A stretch of 64,000 nt of DNA from Deltaproteobacteria bacterium. Its GTDB lineage: Bacteria; Lernaellota; Lernaellaia; JACKCT01. How positions within the stretch are numbered: position 1 is the stretch's first letter; the number at the start of each line of letters is the position of its first letter. Below the pieces are notes generated by a model. The model ran no database searches and was not told the origin of the DNA. It saw nothing but the letters and a program-made list of their open reading frames with translations. A program made the position numbers and the translations under genes. This document shows positions 9,203-18,915 of the stretch, piece after piece. The stretch lies in assembly GCA_020633895.1 (NCBI GenBank), contig JACKCT010000011.1, positions 62,001 to 126,000 of the forward strand, read 5' to 3'.

Positions 9203-10126
9203 ATGCATTTTGCCCGGATGACGACCGTCGCGGCCGCGGCTTTGTTGGCGTTCGCGACCGCGTGCTCGTCCTGCCGTCAGGCCGAGACGCCCGAGGCGCC
9301 GCCGCCCACCCCGTTGCCCCCACCGCAAAAAATCGACCCGGAGATTTGGATCTACGGCCATGTGGATCGGGACGTGCCGTGGCAGTCGGCGCTGTATGAC
9401 GCCGTGCGCGGGGATATCGCCGCCGGGTTGGAAGCCCGCGCGCCGGACACGGCCGGAATGGTGCGTTTCGAGGGCGGAACGACGACGATCGGATGCGCCG
9501 AGCCGTTTCGCTCGCCGGAGGACTGCCTGCCCGCGCGGGAGGTGACGGTCGCGCCGTATTGGCTGGACAAAACCGAGGTGACGCGCGAGGCCTATCGGGC
9601 GTGCGTGGAAGCCCATCAATGCCTGCCGACGGTGGAGGTTCCCGAGGAGGGAGCCCTGCTGGATCCGACGATGCCGGTGATCGTCAATTTCGCCATGGGG
9701 CGCCGGTACTGCCTTTGGCGAGGCCGACGCCTGCCGACCGAGGCCGAATGGGAGTTCGCGGCCCGTGGCGCGGCGGAGCGGACCTACCCCTGGGGTGATG
9801 AGCCGCCCGCGCCGGATCGGGCCAACATCTGCGGCGCGGAATGCGTCATGGACTGGAAAAACCCGAATTGGAAAGACGGATACGCCACCGCCTCCCCGGT
9901 CGGCGCCTTTCCCGCCGGGGACACGCCCGAGGGCCTGACCGACATGGGCGGCAACCTGAAGGAATGGGTGGAGCCCCTCACGCCGCCGGGCGAGAACGAA
10001 CGCATTGCGCGGGGGGCGTCGTGGAGTTCGGACATGGTCGAGACGCACGCGTCCTGCCGCCAGGTCTGGCGTCCCCAGGTGCGCGTGGACGACAAGGGCG
10101 TTCGATGCGCGGCGGACGGGAAGTAG
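9203..10126 (+). CDS. Formylglycine-generating-enzyme-like (SUMF1/FGE domain) lipoprotein
   Basis: This exported protein of 307 residues has a hydrophobic signal followed by a Cys-rich lipobox region (AFATACSSC) and a Pro-rich linker. From about residue 90 it resembles the FGE-sulfatase domain: VTVAPYWLDKTEVTREAYRAC, GRRLPTEAEWEFAARGA, YPWGDE, GLTDMGGNLKEWVE and a final GVRCA. Only some members of this fold make formylglycine; many bacterial ones are ligand-binding or unknown. No sulfatase gene is visible in the window, so activation of a partner is unsupported. It stands between the DJ-1-like gene and a convergent membrane transferase whose stop lies only 31 bases away. Confidence 0.82.
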   Translation: MHFARMTTVAAAALLAFATACSSCRQAETPEAPPPTPLPPPQKIDPEIWIYGHVDRDVPWQSALYDAVRGDIAAGLEARAPDTAGMVRFEGGTTTIGCAEPFRSPEDCLPAREVTVAPYWLDKTEVTREAYRACVEAHQCLPTVEVPEEGALLDPTMPVIVNFAMGRRYCLWRGRRLPTEAEWEFAARGAAERTYPWGDEPPAPDRANICGAECVMDWKNPNWKDGYATASPVGAFPAGDTPEGLTDMGGNLKEWVEPLTPPGENERIARGASWSSDMVETHASCRQVWRPQVRVDDKGVRCAADGK

Positions 10127-10157
10127 GCGATACCGGATCGGCGGCCGGTCGCGCCGC

Positions 10158-11864
10158 TCATTTCATCTCCACCTCGTATACGGTGTCGTCCGGCTTTTCG
10201 GGCGTGGGCGGAGGCGTCGGCGCGGGAGCGGGCGTCGAGGGGGTGTGCGCCCGGCGGATGTCGTCGAGCCAGTTCGAGTCCCGATGGGCCAGGACGCGGA
10301 CCATCAGCCCGCCTTCCGTCGGCACCTGACGCACCTGACCGAAGCGATCGCGCACCGCGTCCAGCGCCTTGAAGACCCGCTCGGCGTAATAAGGCGGCAC
10401 CTTGCCCTCGGGCGAATAGGCGTCCTGCACCGTCGGCGCGCCCTGGGCGTAGACGACCACCTGGGACTCGCGCAGATACCGGCGCAGATCCGCCTCTTCC
10501 GACAAATGGGCCGGAACCACGCCCAGGCTCGCCATCTCGAAAAGATTCTCCACGGGAAACAGCACGTCCTGCTCCCACAGCGCCGCCTGCACACCCTCGG
10601 TCAGCGGCGAATCGAGCAACAAAACGGCCCGCCGATTGCCTCCCCAGTGGGTGATCGCCTCGGCGATGGACTCGGCCTTGTTGTCGACGTATTGCGGCCG
10701 AGGCATGCCGTGGAACTGGAAGCGCTCGTGTTGCTGTTCGAAGTTCAGCGGCCCGGACGGGGCGGCGATCATGGACACGATGAGCGCCGCCATCCCCGCG
10801 AACACCGCCGCAAGACCCGCGCCGATGAAAGCCTTGCCCGTCAGGCGACGTACACCCAGCGCTCCCAGCACCGCCGCCATCGGGGCCAGGGGCAACAGGT
10901 AGCGGGGCGTGGCGAACCCGAAAAGAAACGGCAGGATCACCAGGGGCGTCACCAGGGCGAAGATCAACGTCCACGTCAGGCGGTCGCGCTTCGCGAAGAT
11001 CACCCCGGCCACCGCCAACAACGCCAGCACGGGCCCGACGGTCGGCGAAATGAACAGCCCGACGTACTCCAGCATGTCCGGCGGATTGGTCTCGACCTGG
11101 CGATAAAGCTGATGGATGGCGCCCCGGTCGATCATCATCGCCTGGATGCGCGGGATGTACCACGCCCCGGCGATGGCCAGCGCCAGCATGGCGGCCATGG
11201 TCATATTTCCCGCCCGCACCCGAATGCGCGCTCGATCCTCTTCCCCGGAAAAATAAAATGCGATGAACACCACCACCGGCGCGACCATGTAGATCACGAA
11301 GCTCTGCTTGGTGAGCATGCCCAGGCCCACCACCGCGCCCAACGCCGCGGAGTATTTCCAATGGGCGAATCCGCGCGTGGCGAACAGCAGCGCCAACGCC
11401 AGCGTCGTCATGGCGGCCAGGGGATAGTCCACCATGTAGATGCGCGAAAAGGCGTCCAGACCCGGCGCGACGGACACCAGCGCCGCCGCCAGCACGCCGG
11501 TGTATTTGTCGTCGGAGATGCGCCGGGCAATGGCGTAGGTGGACAGGATGATCAGGATGGAAAACAGGCCGAAGGACCAGACCGGCGTTTGAAGGCTCGG
11601 CGCGGCCCAGATTGTCGAAACCAGGGAAACGTAGTGCATCAAGGGCGGATAGGCCGAGGCCTGGGTGACGGCGAAGAACACATTCAGGGCGTCGGGAGCC
11701 GAGTCGAAAAGGCCGTGGCGCAGCAGCAGCGAGGCGCGCGTCAGTTCCAGTTCATCGTAGATCGGCGGCGCCGCGTCCAACGCCAGCACACCCCAGTCGC
11801 GGGCCAGCGTGGCGACGATGATCAGGCACAGGAGAATCCCGGCGATGCGGCGTTGCGATGTCAT
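10158..11864 (-). CDS. GT39/ArnT-like membrane glycosyltransferase
   Basis: This 568-residue polytopic membrane protein starts with a transmembrane helix (GILLCLIIVATLA). The first periplasmic loop carries acidic residues (PIYDELELTRASLLLRHG), as in lipid-linked-sugar transferases of the PMT/ArnT/GT39 group. About ten further hydrophobic segments follow, then a soluble periplasmic C-terminal domain from about residue 400 ending in a Pro/Ala-rich tail. The family transfers sugars from polyprenyl carriers to proteins, lipids or glycans; the acceptor here cannot be read from sequence. It is convergent with the FGE-like gene and divergent from maf. Confidence 0.8.
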   Translation of the reverse strand: MTSQRRIAGILLCLIIVATLARDWGVLALDAAPPIYDELELTRASLLLRHGLFDSAPDALNVFFAVTQASAYPPLMHYVSLVSTIWAAPSLQTPVWSFGLFSILIILSTYAIARRISDDKYTGVLAAALVSVAPGLDAFSRIYMVDYPLAAMTTLALALLFATRGFAHWKYSAALGAVVGLGMLTKQSFVIYMVAPVVVFIAFYFSGEEDRARIRVRAGNMTMAAMLALAIAGAWYIPRIQAMMIDRGAIHQLYRQVETNPPDMLEYVGLFISPTVGPVLALLAVAGVIFAKRDRLTWTLIFALVTPLVILPFLFGFATPRYLLPLAPMAAVLGALGVRRLTGKAFIGAGLAAVFAGMAALIVSMIAAPSGPLNFEQQHERFQFHGMPRPQYVDNKAESIAEAITHWGGNRRAVLLLDSPLTEGVQAALWEQDVLFPVENLFEMASLGVVPAHLSEEADLRRYLRESQVVVYAQGAPTVQDAYSPEGKVPPYYAERVFKALDAVRDRFGQVRQVPTEGGLMVRVLAHRDSNWLDDIRRAHTPSTPAPAPTPPPTPEKPDDTVYEVEMK

Positions 11865-12003
11865 CCGTGTTCCATGACCGTCCGTGGGGCGCGGGATTGT
11901 TCGAGAACTCCCGATAGCCTATAACCGGCCCACACGGTCAGCAAGGGCGGCGTCGGATAGCGCGTCGCGGCGGCCGTGATTCACTCGACTCGGGAAAATC
12001 TCC

Positions 12004-12633
12004 ATGATCTCATCGCATCGCCCGTCCCGCCTCGTTCTGGCGAGCGCCAGCCCACGTCGCTCGGCGATGCTCGGCGACCTGGGCCTGCGTTTCGAGATCC
12101 ACCCGGCGCACATCGACGAATCCCTGTTGCCGGACGAAACCCCGGAAGCCCACGCCGAACGCCTCGCCCGCGCCAAGGCCGTGACGATCGCCAAAGAGCA
12201 CCCTGACGCGTTGGTGCTGGGCGTGGACACGATCGTGCTGATCGACGGGCGCGTGCTGGGCAAGCCCAAGGACGTGCCGGACGCCGAGGCGATGCTCGCG
12301 ACCATTGCGGGCCGAACGCACACCGTCTGCACCGCCTATGCGATCACGGCCGTGGACGCGGGCATCGGGCACGTGCGCCTGGTCAAAAGCCGCGTCACGT
12401 TACGCGAATTGTCGCCGGAACGTATCGCGAAATATGTCGCCACGGGCGAGCCGATGGACAAGGCGGGCTCGTATGCCATTCAGGGGCTGGGCGCCGCCTT
12501 CGTCCGGGCGGTGGAAGGCAGTTACACGTGCGTCGTGGGCCTGCCGCTCTGTGAGTTTTGCGAGGATGTGGAGAGTCTCCTGGGTGAGGATTGGCTGGCG
12601 TCGATCACCGATGCCGGCGGGTTGCGGCCATGA
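12004..12633 (+). CDS. maf: Maf-family nucleotide pyrophosphatase
   Basis: Maf proteins hydrolyse non-canonical or excess nucleoside triphosphates (such as dTTP, UTP or m7GTP, depending on subgroup) to the monophosphate. The 209-residue protein shows the N-terminal signature LVLASASPRRSAML, the DTIVLIDGRVLGKP segment with the catalytic acidic residue, and KAGSYAIQGLGA near the C-terminus. Length is typical. Its stop overlaps the start of the next gene as ATGA at 12630-12633, indicating translational coupling. The substrate subgroup was not assigned. Confidence 0.94.
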   Translation: MISSHRPSRLVLASASPRRSAMLGDLGLRFEIHPAHIDESLLPDETPEAHAERLARAKAVTIAKEHPDALVLGVDTIVLIDGRVLGKPKDVPDAEAMLATIAGRTHTVCTAYAITAVDAGIGHVRLVKSRVTLRELSPERIAKYVATGEPMDKAGSYAIQGLGAAFVRAVEGSYTCVVGLPLCEFCEDVESLLGEDWLASITDAGGLRP

Positions 12634-13322
12634 CCGACGTCGCCCACGTGGCCGAGAATCTGCGTCGCGTGCGCGAGGCCGTCGCCGAGGCGGCGGTGCG
12701 TTCGGGCCGATCGGCGGACGCGGTGCGCCTGGTGGCCGTCTCCAAGCGTCACGAAGAGGCGGCGATTCGCGCGGCTTACGCGGCGGGGCAACGGGATTTC
12801 GGCGAGAACTACGTGCAGGAGGCCCGCGCCAAGGCCGAGGCGATCGACCTGCCCGATCTTTGCTGGCACTACATCGGCCAGTTGCAGTCCAACAAGGCCA
12901 AGTACGTCGCCCGTTTCGCCCACTGGTGCCACTCGGTGGACTCGGCGAAGCTGGCCGATGAGTTGTCCCACCGATGCGGGGTCGAGGGGCGGACGCTGCA
13001 AGTCCTGATGCAGGTGAACATGGTCGGCGAGGAGCAGAAAGGCGGGGCATCGCCCGAGGAGGCGCCGGAGCTGTTGGAGCACATGCTCGCCTTGCCGAAC
13101 CTGGAGGTGCAAGGGCTGATGACCATGCCGCCGTTTTGGTCGGCCGAGCGGGTGCGGCCGATCTTCGCCCGCGTCGCGAAACTGCGCGATGAGCTGGCGG
13201 CGCAATTCGACGTCACGTTGCCCGAGTTGTCCATGGGGATGAGCGGCGACTTCGAAGCGGCCATCGCCGAGGGCGCGACCATGGTGCGTGTCGGCACCGC
13301 GATCTTCGGCGCGCGGGAATGA
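12630..13322 (+). CDS. YggS/PLPBP family pyridoxal-phosphate homeostasis protein
   Basis: This is a cytoplasmic PLP-binding, fold-type III protein without known catalytic activity that influences vitamin B6 and amino-acid homeostasis. I chose the ATG at 12630, which overlaps the maf stop; the 230-residue product then begins MTDVAHVAENLRRV. The PLP Lys is K39 in LVAVSK. GERDFGENYVQEA-type and WHYIGQLQSNKAKY motifs follow, and LSMGMSGDFEAAIAEGATMVRVGTAIFG closes the phosphate-binding site. The maf-yggS pairing may be a true operon. An accessory nuclease gene starts 16 bases after its stop. Confidence 0.94.
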   Translation: MTDVAHVAENLRRVREAVAEAAVRSGRSADAVRLVAVSKRHEEAAIRAAYAAGQRDFGENYVQEARAKAEAIDLPDLCWHYIGQLQSNKAKYVARFAHWCHSVDSAKLADELSHRCGVEGRTLQVLMQVNMVGEEQKGGASPEEAPELLEHMLALPNLEVQGLMTMPPFWSAERVRPIFARVAKLRDELAAQFDVTLPELSMGMSGDFEAAIAEGATMVRVGTAIFGARE

Positions 13323-13338
13323 GCAAAAAAGGCGAAAA

Positions 13339-14448
13339 ATGACGAAAAAAACCATCAAAGAATCCGACGCAAAGTCCCCGACCCGCCCGCGTGGTTCGGA
13401 CGGTTATGACCGTTTGTTCGGCGCTCTCGTGCAGGTCATCGAGACAGGCCGCCACGCCGCCGCCAGCTCGGTGAACAGCATCATGACCGCGACCTATTGG
13501 GAGATCGGCCGACGCATTGTCGAGAAAGAACAAGGCGGCAAGAGCCGAGCGGAATACGGCGAAGAGCTTATCGACCGGCTTTCGCGGGATATGACAATTT
13601 TGTTTGGTCGAGGTTTTTCCAAGCGAAATCTCGCCAATATGCGTCTGCTTTATCTGACATGGCCAATTTTGCAGGCGCTGCCTGCAAAATCTTCGTCGCT
13701 ACTCCCTTTGGCCGAAATCGCCGACCATTTTCGCCTTACTTGGACACATTACGTAAGCCTAATGCAGGTCGAAAACGAACTGGCGCGTGAGTTCTACGAA
13801 AAAGAAGCCTTGCGCGGCGGATGGACAACTCGCCAACTCGAACGACAAATCGGCACGCAATTCTATGAGCGAACCGCCCTGTCCAAAAACAAAGCCGCCA
13901 TGCTAACCAAGGGCGCTAAAGCCAAGCCCGACGACCTCATGACGCCCGAAGAGGAAATCAAAGACCCTTACGTCTTGGAGTTTTTGAACCTTAAGGACGA
14001 GTATTCGGAATCGGAACTGGAAGAGGCGCTGATTCAACACCTCGAAGCGTTCCTGCTCGAACTCGGAGGCGATTTCACCTTCGTCGGCCGCCAGCGCCGT
14101 CTGCGCGTCGGCGATTCGTGGTTTCGCATCGATCTGTTGTTCTATCACCGGCGCCTGCGCTGCCTCATCTTGATTGACCTGAAACTCGGTAAATTCACCC
14201 CCGCCGACGCCGGTCAGATGCATCTATACCTCAACTATGCCCGCACCCACTGGACGCACGACGACGAAAACCCGCCCGTCGGTCTGATCCTTTGCGCCGA
14301 AAAAAACGCCGCCGTGGCCCACTACAGCTTGGAAGGCCTGCCGAACAAAACCGTCGTGACCCAGTATCGAACGGCGCTGCCGAACGAAAACGCGCTGGCC
14401 GACGAAATCGAAAAGACACGCAAACTTCTCGAGGCACGAGCGAGGTAA
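13339..14448 (+). CDS. DUF1016/YhcG-type PDDEXK nuclease domain protein
   Basis: This predicted cytoplasmic nuclease-fold protein has about 369 residues. I chose the start at 13339 (MTKKTIKESDAKS) because an upstream ATG at 13288 overlaps yggS. The N-terminal DUF1016 half shows TATYWEIGRRIVEKEQ, YGEELIDRLSRDM and GRGFSKRNLANMRLLY. The C-terminal half carries a PDDEXK-like core: RIDLLFYHRRL supplies the Asp, LIDLKLGKF the D-x-K, and AGQMHLYLNYA the following helix. Family members often sit beside restriction systems or mobile DNA. Here it is a solitary gene between yggS and a TPR membrane protein, and its codon use looks more A/T-rich than its neighbours, suggesting acquisition. No partner methylase is visible. 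Confidence 0.88.
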   Translation: MTKKTIKESDAKSPTRPRGSDGYDRLFGALVQVIETGRHAAASSVNSIMTATYWEIGRRIVEKEQGGKSRAEYGEELIDRLSRDMTILFGRGFSKRNLANMRLLYLTWPILQALPAKSSSLLPLAEIADHFRLTWTHYVSLMQVENELAREFYEKEALRGGWTTRQLERQIGTQFYERTALSKNKAAMLTKGAKAKPDDLMTPEEEIKDPYVLEFLNLKDEYSESELEEALIQHLEAFLLELGGDFTFVGRQRRLRVGDSWFRIDLLFYHRRLRCLILIDLKLGKFTPADAGQMHLYLNYARTHWTHDDENPPVGLILCAEKNAAVAHYSLEGLPNKTVVTQYRTALPNENALADEIEKTRKLLEARAR

Positions 14449-14457
14449 CGTCAGCCC

Positions 14458-16323
14458 ATGCCGCACTACAACCCCGATCGCCTGCCCGGTCGTCTGCCTC
14501 CCGTGCAAACGGCCATTATGGTGGTCTGCCTCGTGTTCTTCGCGGGGGCGGCGTACGCGCCGAGCTTCGGCAACGCCTTCACCTACGACGCCCGGGCCGT
14601 GCTCCTGGAAAACAAGGTCGTGGAGAATCCGGCCAACCTGCGTCTGCTGTTCTCGCCGGACTACTACCTGGCCTTCGACGAAAACACCTACCGCCCGATC
14701 GTGACCCTCACCTATTTCTTCGACGCGATCGTGTTCGGCAAATCCTCCGCCGGGGCGGCGACGACGAGCCTGGCGATCCACCTGCTGGCCGCCTTCGGTT
14801 TGTTCCTGGCGGCCCGCAAACGCCTGGGCACCGTGGGCGGCGCGATGGCTTCGCTGATCTTCGCGGTGCATCCGGCGGCGAGCGAGGCGCTCTACTGCGT
14901 GGGCCATCGGGAGGCGGCGCTGGGCGGGATGTTCGTCTTCTGGACCATCGCCCTGGACGACCACGCCCGTGAGCCCATCCGAGGCGCGACCCTCGCCCGC
15001 TATCTGTCGCTTGTCGTCTTCGTGCTGGGCCTGTTTGCCGTCGAATCGGTCATCCTGGCCCCCGCCTACCTCGCCGCCGAGCGCATTCTCCTGGGCAGCA
15101 AGACCGAGAACACCCGCGCCGCCGTGGTGCGTCTGGCGCCGTATTTCGTCATCGCGGCGGCGTTCTGGATTCTGCGTGACCGCTATTTCGTCGGCTCCCG
15201 GGGCGAGGTGCCGTGGCTGGGCGGTTCGTGGGGCTACGCGGCGGTCCACGGCGTGTCCTACTTCCTGTCCTACCTGCGGCTGCTGATCCTGCCTATGCGT
15301 CTGCGCGCCGACTACGGCAGCCAGGGCTGGGGCGCGGCCTCGCCCGAATTCGCCCTGGGTCTGGTGGCGATCGCGGTCGTGCTGGCCCTGGTCGCAAGCA
15401 GGAAGACACCCGGCGTCATGCGTGTCGGTCTGGCGTGGATCGGCCTGTCCCTGCTGCCGTTTCTGCATGTGCTGATGCCGTTTTGGACGACGATGGCCGA
15501 GCGCTATCTCTACGTCGGCACCGGCGCGTTCGCGATGATGCTGGCGGCGGGAATCATCGAGGTGCGTCTGTGGCGGCCGGTGGCGGCGTCTTACCTGCTG
15601 CTGGCCGTACTGCTGACTTTCGCCCTGCTCACGCACAGCCGGGGTTATGACTGGCGCACCGACTTGAACCTGTGGGAGGACGCGGCCGACAAGGACCCGG
15701 AGTCGAGCGTGGCGTGGTTGAACCTGGCCCAGGCGCGGCGGGACGCGGGCGACGACGCGGGTGAGGAAAAGGCGTTGCGGCGACTGCGCCGGCTGGATCC
15801 GTATCGCGCCAAACCCGCCGTCCGATTGGCCGATTTCCTGGAGCGCCGTGGAAACGTCAAGGAGGCTCGCAGCCTTCTTCAGGAGGCGGCCCAGGCCGAC
15901 CCGGCGACCTACCCGGCGCGATTTTTCACCGATGTCCCCATGGACAGGGCGTTGGCCTGGGAGGCCCTCGGTTTGTTCGAACTGCGTCAGGGCAATGCGG
16001 AGCGGGCCTACGGCCTGTTCCACCGTCTGGACAAATCGGGCTACGACCCGGTGGCCGCGACGCGGGATCTGGCCCAGGCCGCGCTGGTGCTCCGGCGCAT
16101 CCCCGACGCGGTGGGACAAGCCCGCAAGTGCATCGAGCTTTCCCCCGGCGAGGCCGTCTGTCACCAGGTTATCGGGGTGGTCGCCATGCGCGCCCAACGC
16201 TTTGAACAGGCCGCCGAGGCCTTCGCCGAATGCGCCCGATTCGCGACGGACGCCGCCATGGCCGACGGGTGTCGCGGCAACGAACGCCTCGCCCGGCAGC
16301 GGATGGAGGCCGCCGCGCCTTGA
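14458..16323 (+). CDS. TMTC-like membrane protein with C-terminal TPR repeats
   Basis: This 621-residue protein has about ten transmembrane helices in residues 20-400. The first periplasmic loop contains FGNAFTYDARAVLLENKVV and NTYRPIVTLTYFFDA, the pattern of bacterial relatives of TMTC/DUF1736 O-mannosyltransferase-like proteins. From about residue 405 a series of TPR-like helices follows (WLNLAQARRDAGDDAGEEKALRRL and later repeats). A role in protein O-glycosylation or assembly is possible by family resemblance but unproven. It starts 10 bases after the nuclease gene, probably in the same transcript, and is followed by tex. Confidence 0.8.
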   Translation: MPHYNPDRLPGRLPPVQTAIMVVCLVFFAGAAYAPSFGNAFTYDARAVLLENKVVENPANLRLLFSPDYYLAFDENTYRPIVTLTYFFDAIVFGKSSAGAATTSLAIHLLAAFGLFLAARKRLGTVGGAMASLIFAVHPAASEALYCVGHREAALGGMFVFWTIALDDHAREPIRGATLARYLSLVVFVLGLFAVESVILAPAYLAAERILLGSKTENTRAAVVRLAPYFVIAAAFWILRDRYFVGSRGEVPWLGGSWGYAAVHGVSYFLSYLRLLILPMRLRADYGSQGWGAASPEFALGLVAIAVVLALVASRKTPGVMRVGLAWIGLSLLPFLHVLMPFWTTMAERYLYVGTGAFAMMLAAGIIEVRLWRPVAASYLLLAVLLTFALLTHSRGYDWRTDLNLWEDAADKDPESSVAWLNLAQARRDAGDDAGEEKALRRLRRLDPYRAKPAVRLADFLERRGNVKEARSLLQEAAQADPATYPARFFTDVPMDRALAWEALGLFELRQGNAERAYGLFHRLDKSGYDPVAATRDLAQAALVLRRIPDAVGQARKCIELSPGEAVCHQVIGVVAMRAQRFEQAAEAFAECARFATDAAMADGCRGNERLARQRMEAAAP

Positions 16324-16440
16324 CCCTTGGCGTGTCCCGACCGAATGCAACGCCACGTCCGTGCAAAGGATCGCTTGACACGGGCGTGGGATGCGTCGAA
16401 AACACACCGACTATCGTTAACGCGCCGGGCTAACCAAGTC

Positions 16441-18915
16441 ATGATCGAGAATCTGTCCGAGAAGATCGCCTCGCGGCTGTCCGTACCGGTCGCCGCCGTG
16501 GAACGCACCATGCAGCTCTTCGAGCAGGGCATGACCGTGCCGTTCGTCGCCCGTTACCGCAAGGAAGTGACCGGCGGCATGGGCATGGACCAGGTCGCTT
16601 ACATTGCCGAGTGGGTGCGTCGCCAGGTGGAGCTTTCCAGCCGCCGGGCCGCGATCCTGCAGGCGGTGGAGGAAGCCGGGGCCATGACCCCCGAGTTGGG
16701 GCAGGCGATCATGACCGCCCCCACCCGCGCCGATCTGGACGATCTCTATCTGCCCTACCGCCCCCGCCCCGCCGCGACGCGCGCCGACAAGGCCCGGGAA
16801 GCGGGCGTGGAGCCCCTGGCTGATATCCTCTGGAAGCAGGAGGCGTCCGACGTCGACGCCGAGACGACGGCTCAGCCGTTCGTGAACGCCGAGAAGGGCG
16901 TTGCGGACACGGCGGGCGCCTGGAAGATGGCGCGGGACATCGTCGCCGAACGCATCGCGGGCACCGTGGCGATCCGCCGCGAGTTGCGCGAACTGATGAA
17001 CACCCGAGGCACCCTGGTCAGCCGCAAGGTCGACGATGTCAACGAGCGGGACGCGGCGCGCTATCGGGAATACTTCGAGTTCCACCGCCCCGTCGCCGAG
17101 TTGACGCCCCACCAGATCATCACCGTGCGCCGGGGCGAGCGGGAAAACCAGCTCGAAGTGCGCATCGTCGTCGACCGGGAAGCCGGTCTGGCGATCTGCC
17201 GCAAGCACACGATCACCAACGTGGACTTCCCCCTGGTCGAGCAGATCGAGCAGGCGCTGGAAGACGCCTACGACCGCCTTCTGCTGCCGAATCTGGAAGG
17301 GGAGCTGCGCGTCAACCTGCGGGAGCATTCCGACCAGCAGGCCATCGACCAGATCATCCGCCAGGTCCGGCCGTTGTTGCGCGCCGCGGCCTTCGGCCCC
17401 AAACCCGTGCTGGCCTGCACCGTGGACAACAAAAACCACCTGCATCTGGCGGCGCTGGACGGCGCCGGGGCGGTGTCGGCCTCGGAAGACTTCGAAGCCA
17501 CCTTCGCCGACGAGATCGGCCTGGTCGGCGAGATCATGAAATTCGTCGACGCCCACGGACCCGAGGCCGTCGTGATCGGCAAGTCGCCGGGCGGCCGTCG
17601 GCTGGAAGCGCTGTTGAGGTCGGCCGTGCGGGACGGGCGGTTGGCCGGCCGTTTGATTGTGGTGCAAAGCGAGGCGGAGGCGGGGGTCTACGCCACCTCC
17701 CGAGCCGCCCGCGAGGAATTTCCCGAGGCCGAACCGGCCGATCGCAAGGTCATCAGCCTGGGTCGCCGCTTCCAGGAGCCGCTGGGCGAACTGACGAAAA
17801 TCGACCCCCGCGCCATCGGCGTCATCCCCGCCCACGCGGACGTGGATCGTCAGGCGCTGCTCGAGGCGATGGACCGGGAGGTCTCGCTGGCGGTCAACGG
17901 CGTCGGGGTGAACGCGAACATCGCCCACTGGCGGCATCTGGCGTACGTCTCGGGCCTGAATCCCATGCTGGCCGGCAATCTGGTGACGTTCCGCGACGGC
18001 AACGACGACGGTCTACGCACCCGCTCGGCGCTGCATCAGGTGCGTAAGATGCGCCCGGAGGACTTCCAGCAATGCGCCGGATTCCTGCTGGTGCACGGCA
18101 AGGAAAACCCCCTGGACGCCACCTTCATCCATCCCGAGCGCTACAAGATCGTCGAGAAAATGGCCGCCGATCAGGGCATCGAGGTCGCCGAACTGCTGAC
18201 CAACCCGGAGGCGCGGGCGAAGATTTCCATCGCCGACTATATCGACGAGGAAGTCGGCGCGCCGACGATCAGCGACATCCTCGCCGAGCTGGCCGAACCG
18301 GCCGTCGATCCGCGGGGGGAATTCACGCCGCCCAAGTTCGACGAATCCATCCAGTCCATTGACGATCTGCAAGTGGGCGCCAAGTTGCCCGGCGTCGTCT
18401 CGAACATCACCGACTTCGGCGCGTTCGTGGACGTGGGCGCGGGGCAGGAAGGGCTGGTGCATCTGTCCCAATTGTCCCATCGCCGCGTGCGCAGCCCGTT
18501 CGACGAGGTGTGCGTGGGCGACGAGGTGGAGGTGGTCGTCACCGAGGTGGACAAGGCCAAGCACCGGGTCAGCCTGTCGATCAAGGCCGCCCAGCCTGCC
18601 CCCGAGCGTGCGCCGCGCCGGGCTCCCCGCGCCGAAGGCCAAACGGACGCCCGTCCGCCACGACGGCCCGACGGCCCTGAACGCCAAGAGAGGCCCCGCG
18701 TTCAGCCCAAGCGGCCTCGTCTGCCCGGCGATCCGCCCCAGCGTGAGGATCGTCCGCCCCGTCGCGCCGACGGACCCAAAAAAGGCAAGGGCCGCCGCGA
18801 TCGGGACCGGGACGACCGTGAAGCCCCGCGACCGCGCCAAAAGGATCCGGGCTGGCGCCCCTTCGCCGGCCTGAAGATGGTCGACGGAAAAATCGTCATG
18901 GACGACGACGACTAG
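16441..18915 (+). CDS. tex: Tex-family RNA-binding S1 protein
   Basis: Tex is a nucleic-acid-binding protein linked to transcription and RNA metabolism. The start at 16441 gives MIENLSEKIASRLSVPVAAV and 824 residues; an upstream in-frame start yields only an untypical extension. The order is Tex N-terminal helices with FVARYRKEVTGG, a YqgF-like RNase H fold (VLACTVDNKNHLHLAAL), helix-hairpin-helix segments (SGLNPMLAGNLVTFRDGN), and an S1 domain at about residues 642-716 (VSNITDFGAFVDVGAGQEG). A tail of roughly 105 residues rich in Arg and Pro is longer than in many homologues and probably disordered. Identity is firm. Confidence 0.95.
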   Translation: MIENLSEKIASRLSVPVAAVERTMQLFEQGMTVPFVARYRKEVTGGMGMDQVAYIAEWVRRQVELSSRRAAILQAVEEAGAMTPELGQAIMTAPTRADLDDLYLPYRPRPAATRADKAREAGVEPLADILWKQEASDVDAETTAQPFVNAEKGVADTAGAWKMARDIVAERIAGTVAIRRELRELMNTRGTLVSRKVDDVNERDAARYREYFEFHRPVAELTPHQIITVRRGERENQLEVRIVVDREAGLAICRKHTITNVDFPLVEQIEQALEDAYDRLLLPNLEGELRVNLREHSDQQAIDQIIRQVRPLLRAAAFGPKPVLACTVDNKNHLHLAALDGAGAVSASEDFEATFADEIGLVGEIMKFVDAHGPEAVVIGKSPGGRRLEALLRSAVRDGRLAGRLIVVQSEAEAGVYATSRAAREEFPEAEPADRKVISLGRRFQEPLGELTKIDPRAIGVIPAHADVDRQALLEAMDREVSLAVNGVGVNANIAHWRHLAYVSGLNPMLAGNLVTFRDGNDDGLRTRSALHQVRKMRPEDFQQCAGFLLVHGKENPLDATFIHPERYKIVEKMAADQGIEVAELLTNPEARAKISIADYIDEEVGAPTISDILAELAEPAVDPRGEFTPPKFDESIQSIDDLQVGAKLPGVVSNITDFGAFVDVGAGQEGLVHLSQLSHRRVRSPFDEVCVGDEVEVVVTEVDKAKHRVSLSIKAAQPAPERAPRRAPRAEGQTDARPPRRPDGPERQERPRVQPKRPRLPGDPPQREDRPPRRADGPKKGKGRRDRDRDDREAPRPRQKDPGWRPFAGLKMVDGKIVMDDDD

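Noticed and set aside
10005-11924. Long plus-strand open frames opposite the GT39-like gene, and similar long frames opposite other genes (for example 6126-8285, 54334-56937, 57833-60430)
   Set aside because: His/Arg/Gly-rich products without motifs are typical shadows in GC-rich DNA; the opposite strand holds well-defined families.
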